A DNA stretch of 10,506 bases from Acidobacteriota bacterium (GTDB taxonomy: Bacteria > Acidobacteriota > Terriglobia > Terriglobales > Acidobacteriaceae), in assembly GCA_021798235.1 (NCBI GenBank), contig JAJZMO010000227.1, positions 1 to 10,506 on the forward strand, given 5' to 3'. The notes beneath the pieces were generated by a model, which was not told where the DNA came from, did no database searches, and was given only the letters and a program-made list of their open reading frames with translations. Of the stretch, positions 7,287 to 10,506 are shown in pieces. The position numbers were made by a program, and so were the translations under genes. How positions within the stretch are numbered: position 1 is the stretch's first letter; each line of letters opens with the position of its first letter.

Positions 7287-7305
7287 GCCGTCTTGTGCCT
7301 GGCGC

Positions 7306-8469
7306 TCACCGGTCCACCTCGCCCATCACAATGTCGATGCTGCCCAGCGTCACCACCACATCGGCCACGTTGCGCCCCAGACACATCTCCTCCAGCACCG
7401 TCAGGTTGATGAGGCTGGGCGGGCGCACACGGTAGCGATATGGATTGGCCGAGCCATCGCTGATCAGATAAAAGCCCAGTTCGCCCTTGGGCGATTCGAT
7501 GCGCGCGTAGGCCTCGCCTGGCTTGGGGCGAAAGCCGCGCAGCTTCGTCTTGGCGTCCTGCACCGGCCCCGGCGGAATCTCTCGCAGCGCTTGCCGCAAA
7601 ATTGCAATCGACTCGCGCATCTCCAGCAGCCGGATCATATAACGGTCAAAAACATCGCCGTGCTCGCCCAGAGGAACGCGAAAAGCAAAGCGGTCATAGA
7701 TGCCGTAGCCATCCACCTTGCGGATGTCATAGTTGACGCCGCTGGCACGCAGCGTTGGCCCAGTGATGCCAGCCTGCACGGCCATCTCTTCCGGCAGAAC
7801 GCCCACGCCCTGCGTGCGGGCGACAAGAATTTCATTACTGGTGAGTAGCTGCTCGAACTCATCCAAAAATTTCGGGAATGCCTCCACCGCTTGCAGCGCC
7901 TGGCGCAGCCACTCCGGCGTAGCGTCCACGCGGCAGCCGCCAAAGCGCAGATAGTTGCACATCATGCGCGCGCCCGTCAGCGACTCAAACAGGTCGAGTA
8001 TCGTTTCCCGCTCGCGGAAGGCATACATCAACGGCGTGCCGCTGGCACCCATATCTTGCAGCAAAAATCCGATAAGGCAGGCATGGTTTTGCAGCCGCGT
8101 CAGCTCGGCCACGATCACGCGCAGATACTCGGCGCGCTCGGGCACTGGGATGCCCGCCAGCCGCTCTACTGCCAGCGCATAGCCCCAGTTGTTGGTCAGC
8201 GAGCAGAGATAGTCCAGCCGATCGGTATACGGCATGGAGCCGAGATATGTTTCTTGCTCTGCGATTTTTTCGTGATTGCGATGCAGGTAGCCGAAGACCG
8301 GCTTCAGCTTCACAATACGCTCGCCGTCCAGCACCACATCCATGCGAAAGACGCCATGCGTCGAGGGATGCTGCGGCCCCATGGAAACTTCCAGCAAATG
8401 GCTGGCACCATCGTCAAAGCCCTTCTGGGCCTGCTGTTGCTCCAACTCCGCCGTGGTCTGGGTCGCCAT
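7306..8469 (-). CDS. nuoD: NADH-quinone oxidoreductase subunit D
   Basis: Peripheral-arm 49-kDa subunit that forms the quinone-reduction site with NuoB; 387 residues, a usual length for an unfused NuoD. The motif GPQHPSTHG gives H34 and H38, and PYTDRLDY gives Y87, at the same positions as H38 and Y87 of Thermus Nqo4, the pair that contacts the quinone head group. [11 protein letters not shown] (62-72) is the family signature, and the C-terminus has [11 protein letters not shown]. The ATG at 8469 shares its A with the nuoC stop (TGATG), implying coupled translation; a GTG just before it (8472) is also in frame. NuoC and NuoD are separate genes here, unlike the fused NuoCD of E. coli. The homologous [NiFe]-hydrogenase large-subunit cysteines are not present, so this is not a hydrogenase. 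Confidence 0.97.
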   Translation of the reverse strand: MATQTTAELEQQQAQKGFDDGASHLLEVSMGPQHPSTHGVFRMDVVLDGERIVKLKPVFGYLHRNHEKIAEQETYLGSMPYTDRLDYLCSLTNNWGYALAVERLAGIPVPERAEYLRVIVAELTRLQNHACLIGFLLQDMGASGTPLMYAFRERETILDLFESLTGARMMCNYLRFGGCRVDATPEWLRQALQAVEAFPKFLDEFEQLLTSNEILVARTQGVGVLPEEMAVQAGITGPTLRASGVNYDIRKVDGYGIYDRFAFRVPLGEHGDVFDRYMIRLLEMRESIAILRQALREIPPGPVQDAKTKLRGFRPKPGEAYARIESPKGELGFYLISDGSANPYRYRVRPPSLINLTVLEEMCLGRNVADVVVTLGSIDIVMGEVDR

Positions 8470-9047
8470 CACTGCCCCACCCCGCGTTGGTGTTGCTGGG
8501 CCTTTTGCAGCACGGCGTCATGTGCCGTCGGCTCGTACTCGTAATCATCCGGCTCCACGTAGTCGCGACGCATGGGATGGCCCACAAACCCCTCCCACAT
8601 CAGCAGCCGCCGCAGATCGGGATGGCCGTCAAAGTGAATGCCGAAGAGGTCAAAAATTTCGCGCTCCTGCAACTCTGCGCTGCGCCAGACGGGCGTGAGC
8701 GAGGGCAAATGCGCAGGCACGGAGCGATCTTGCGTGCGCAGGCGCAACACCAGCGGACCGTGCTTCTTTTCCATGGAGTAGAGATGGTAGACCACCTCCA
8801 AAAATCCGCCGCCCTCTTTCGCAGGCCAATCCACGCCGGTCACGTTCGAGCAATAATCCAGGCGCAGCGCAGCGTCGTCGCGTAAAAATTCTGCAATCGC
8901 TACGGCGTGCTCGGCATCGATCAGCAGCGAGTGCTGCGCGGCTGGGCTGGGGTTGGCGATGATCTCCACCGTGCAGCCGGGAACCGCGGCGGCCAGCGCG
9001 GCCTGCACCACTTCCACGCCCATATTTGGGCTGCGCTCAGGACTCAT
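8469..9047 (-). CDS. nuoC: NADH-quinone oxidoreductase subunit C
   Basis: Peripheral-arm 30-kDa subunit, without cofactor, which braces NuoD and NuoB; 192 residues. The family signature is at residues 121-163: [17 protein letters not shown], then [16 protein letters not shown] and GHPMRRDY. The frame is open upstream to 9209, but that extension overlaps nuoB and is Arg- and Trp-rich, so the ATG at 9047 is chosen. It overlaps the end of nuoB by 11 bases and has GGCAGG just upstream. A second in-frame ATG at 9023 is possible but lacks a good Shine-Dalgarno. The gene ends in a TGATG overlap with nuoD. Confidence 0.95.
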   Translation of the reverse strand: MSPERSPNMGVEVVQAALAAAVPGCTVEIIANPSPAAQHSLLIDAEHAVAIAEFLRDDAALRLDYCSNVTGVDWPAKEGGGFLEVVYHLYSMEKKHGPLVLRLRTQDRSVPAHLPSLTPVWRSAELQEREIFDLFGIHFDGHPDLRRLLMWEGFVGHPMRRDYVEPDDYEYEPTAHDAVLQKAQQHQRGVGQ

Positions 9048-9708
9048 GCGCACCTGCCGTGGAGTGAGTTGGCGGCACCGTTGCTGCTGGTTGCGCGGTC
9101 GTAATCTGCACCAGCGGCGGATGCCAGACCGCCGGATTTTGCGGCGGCTCCAAATCGTGCGCGCCAAAGCGCGGCACCAGAAATTCACTCGGAGCACTGG
9201 CATCGACACAGCGCGGCTGGTTCTCTCCGGTCAGCGTTTGTGCATCAATCTTTTTTTGCAGCGTCATCAGCGCGTCGATCAGCGCCTCAGGCCGTGGCGG
9301 GCAGCCGGGAATATACACATCGACGGGAATGAAGCGATCAATGCCCTTGAGAACGTTGTAGCCCTGCTTGAACGGCCCACCGGAGATGGCGCAGGCTCCC
9401 ATGGCGATCACATACTTCGGCTCTGGCATCTGGTTGTAGAGCCGCACCACCTGCGGAGCCATTTTCTTGGTCACCGTCCCGGCAACAATCATCAGATCGG
9501 CCTGGCGCGGCGAAGGCCGAAAGACCTCTGCACCAAAACGCGCCAGATCATACCGCGCCATCGTGGAGGCAATCATCTCAATGGCGCAACAAGCCAAGCC
9601 AAAATTCAATGGCCAAAGGGAATTCTTGCGCCCCCAGTTGTAAAGCTCCTGCAGCGTGGTGGCAAAGATGCCCTGCCGCTGCAACTCGGTTTTCAACTGC
9701 GCATCCAC
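9037..9708 (-). CDS. nuoB: NADH-quinone oxidoreductase subunit B, cluster N2 subunit, with Pro-rich C-terminal tail
   Basis: Peripheral-arm 20-kDa (PSST) subunit that binds [4Fe-4S] cluster N2, the last carrier before quinone. The N2 ligands are visible: the tandem C40-C41 in [10 protein letters not shown]106 in MGACAISGG, and C136 in [11 protein letters not shown] (numbering from the GTG at 9708). The start is uncertain. The GTG at 9708 has GAGGGG ten bases upstream and gives an N-terminus that begins near the conserved region. An in-frame TTG at 9753, four bases after the nuoA stop codon, has no Shine-Dalgarno but would give 238 residues. After about residue 158 comes a tail of some 65 residues rich in Pro, Ala and Thr that goes beyond the conserved NuoB core. 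It overlaps nuoC by 11 bases. Confidence 0.96.
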   Translation of the reverse strand: MDAQLKTELQRQGIFATTLQELYNWGRKNSLWPLNFGLACCAIEMIASTMARYDLARFGAEVFRPSPRQADLMIVAGTVTKKMAPQVVRLYNQMPEPKYVIAMGACAISGGPFKQGYNVLKGIDRFIPVDVYIPGCPPRPEALIDALMTLQKKIDAQTLTGENQPRCVDASAPSEFLVPRFGAHDLEPPQNPAVWHPPLVQITTAQPAATVPPTHSTAGAHES

Positions 9709-9756
9709 TGCTAAGATTCCCCTCAATCCCCTTGGCTCCGCTGGATGCGACAATCG

Positions 9757-10125
9757 CTATACCCAGGTGAGCGCCTTCTTGCTACAGGCCCAGACCAAAC
9801 CCTCCACCAGCAGCAGCAAAAACACCAGCATGGCCAGACATTCTTTGACACCCAAGCCCGCATACGACACAGCGAAAGGCAAAACAAAGATCGACTCAAC
9901 ATCAAAAATCAAAAACACAATCGCATACAAAATGTAGCCGGGATGAAAGGGCATTGCGCCGCCCTTGGCCTCCAGCCCGCATTCGTAAATGGCGTTCTTT
10001 TCCGGCCCGGGCTTCTGCGGTGAAAACCATTTTGCCCAAGCCCAGGCCAGCGCCAGCGGTGCAACGGCAAAGGCCGCAGCCGCAACCAGCAACACCACCA
10101 CCGGGATATAAGTTTCCGTTGCCAT
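9757..10125 (-). CDS. nuoA: NADH-quinone oxidoreductase subunit A
   Basis: First gene of the operon; small three-helix membrane subunit (ND3 homologue), 122 residues. Helices are near 7-30, 64-86 and 95-114. The conserved loop YECGLEAKGG (47-56) and the helix motif FLIFDVESIF (71-80, with D75 and E77) identify the family; in complex I the loop with the cysteine (C49 here) lies at the quinone cavity. The start is uncertain: the ATG at 10125 gives the more usual N-terminus, while an in-frame GTG at 10137 adds four residues. Neither has a strong Shine-Dalgarno. Its 5' end faces nifJ across a 172-base divergent intergenic region. Confidence 0.95.
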   Translation of the reverse strand: MATETYIPVVVLLVAAAAFAVAPLALAWAWAKWFSPQKPGPEKNAIYECGLEAKGGAMPFHPGYILYAIVFLIFDVESIFVLPFAVSYAGLGVKECLAMLVFLLLLVEGLVWACSKKALTWV

Positions 10126-10297
10126 CGCGCCGAACACTCTACACTACCAGATTCGCGCGGAAGGCAAATCCACACAAACCAGACCGCACCCCGCCTTGAG
10201 CATTGTGCCATCGCACACACCATTTCCCCTGTGACCCAGCGCACATCGGTCAGCCAATGCCACACAGCAGAATGAAGGCGGAGCGGAGTTCACATAC
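10126..10297. promoter_or_regulatory. Divergent intergenic region expected to hold promoters for nuo (minus) and nifJ (plus)
   Basis: The 172 bases between the divergent starts of nuoA and nifJ must contain a promoter for each, because nothing else could drive nuoA on this side. I see no strong sigma-70 pair. The best minus-strand candidate is TTTGCC, 16 bases, TAGTGT, which would start transcription almost at the nuoA start and is weak. A short inverted repeat, TGACC (10232-10236) and GGTCA (10248-10252), is a possible operator, but arms of five bases are easily found by chance. The control-region role is inferred from gene arrangement, not from a recognised motif. Confidence 0.45.
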
Positions 10298-10506
10298 ATG
10301 CCAGCACTCAAACAAAAATCTGTGATTCTCGACGGCAATGAGGCCGTCGCTTCTGTCGCCTACCGCTTGTCGGAGGTCATCACCATCTACCCCATCACGC
10401 CCGCCTCCACCATGGGCGAGTGGGCCGACCAGTGGAAGGAAGAGGGGCGCAAAAATATCTGGGGCACCGTGCCCAGCGTTGCCGAACTGCAAAGTGAAGG
10501 CGGAGC
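10298..10506 (+). CDS. nifJ: Pyruvate:ferredoxin (flavodoxin) oxidoreductase, N-terminal part
   Basis: Only the first 69 residues are in the window; the frame is open at the right edge. The protein family (about 1170-1200 residues when single-chain) uses thiamine diphosphate and [4Fe-4S] clusters to convert pyruvate and CoA to acetyl-CoA and CO2 with reduction of ferredoxin or flavodoxin, reversibly. The N-terminal domain I is recognised by DGNEAVASVAYRLSEV (12-27), TIYPITPASTMGEWAD (29-44) and NIWGTVPSVAELQSEGG (53-69). The YPITP loop belongs to the pyruvate-binding region of the family. The ATG at 10298 has GGAG nine bases upstream. It is transcribed away from the nuo operon. Whether the gene is intact, or is split into subunits, cannot be seen. 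Confidence 0.9.
   Translation, partial: MPALKQKSVILDGNEAVASVAYRLSEVITIYPITPASTMGEWADQWKEEGRKNIWGTVPSVAELQSEGG

Noticed and set aside
6802..7848. Long plus-strand open frame (348 codons) opposite nuoI and nuoD
   Set aside because: It lies antisense to two well-recognised genes, its protein resembles no family I know, and GC-rich coding DNA often gives such shadow frames.
7306..8469. A membrane-bound [NiFe]-hydrogenase instead of complex I
   Set aside because: NuoD lacks the paired CxxC nickel ligands at both ends and keeps the quinone-site residues H38 and Y87; nuoA, J and K are also present as in true complex I.
10232..10252. Inverted repeat TGACC, 11 bases, GGTCA in the nuoA-nifJ region as an operator
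   Set aside because: Arms of five bases with free choice of spacing are common by chance, and I cannot link it to a known regulator; noted only within the intergenic entry.

Overview
The window lies almost wholly inside one long minus-strand operon for a respiratory complex I (proton-pumping quinone oxidoreductase). At the right edge is the first part of a divergently transcribed pyruvate:ferredoxin oxidoreductase gene. The DNA is fairly GC-rich, the genes are tightly packed with stop/start overlaps, and the subunit sequences look like those of Acidobacteriota (probably the Terriglobia side). That placement rests on general resemblance, not on a marker gene, so it is only moderately secure. 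There is no gene-free stretch over 300 bases, no RNA gene, no mobile element and no CRISPR array.

Layout in the direction of transcription, right to left: nuoA (10125-9757), nuoB (9708-9037), nuoC (9047-8469), nuoD (8469-7306), nuoI (7272-6673), nuoH (6676-5522), nuoJ (5422-4922), nuoK (4925-4614), nuoL (4518-2443), a first nuoM (2446-875), and a second, clearly different nuoM-type gene (820 to beyond base 1). nuoN would be expected just outside the left edge. On the plus strand, nifJ begins at 10298 and runs off the right edge. The 172 bases between nuoA and nifJ must hold the control signals for both.

Three things make this more than a routine nuo operon. First, the NADH-input module (nuoE, nuoF, nuoG) is absent: nuoD is followed after 33 bases by nuoI, and nuoI precedes nuoH instead of following it. 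Second, there are two NuoM-type antiporter subunits in tandem, and they are too different to be a recent duplication. Third, NuoL carries about 29 extra residues in the segment corresponding to its lateral helix, the arm that clamps the antiporter subunits together. This combination matches the '2M' class of complex I, recalled from memory as described by Chadwick, Hemp, Fischer and Orphan (2018), in which an extra pump lengthens the membrane arm.

Working model (inference): NuoB, C, D and I form a short peripheral arm that takes electrons from a low-potential donor, plausibly ferredoxin, at the two [4Fe-4S] clusters of NuoI and passes them through cluster N2 in NuoB to quinone at the NuoB/NuoD/NuoH interface. 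NuoH, A, J, K, L, M and the second M (with the expected N) form an enlarged proton-pumping arm. The adjacent pyruvate:ferredoxin oxidoreductase could supply the reduced ferredoxin. Alternatively it could use ferredoxin that the complex reduces in reverse at the expense of the proton gradient.
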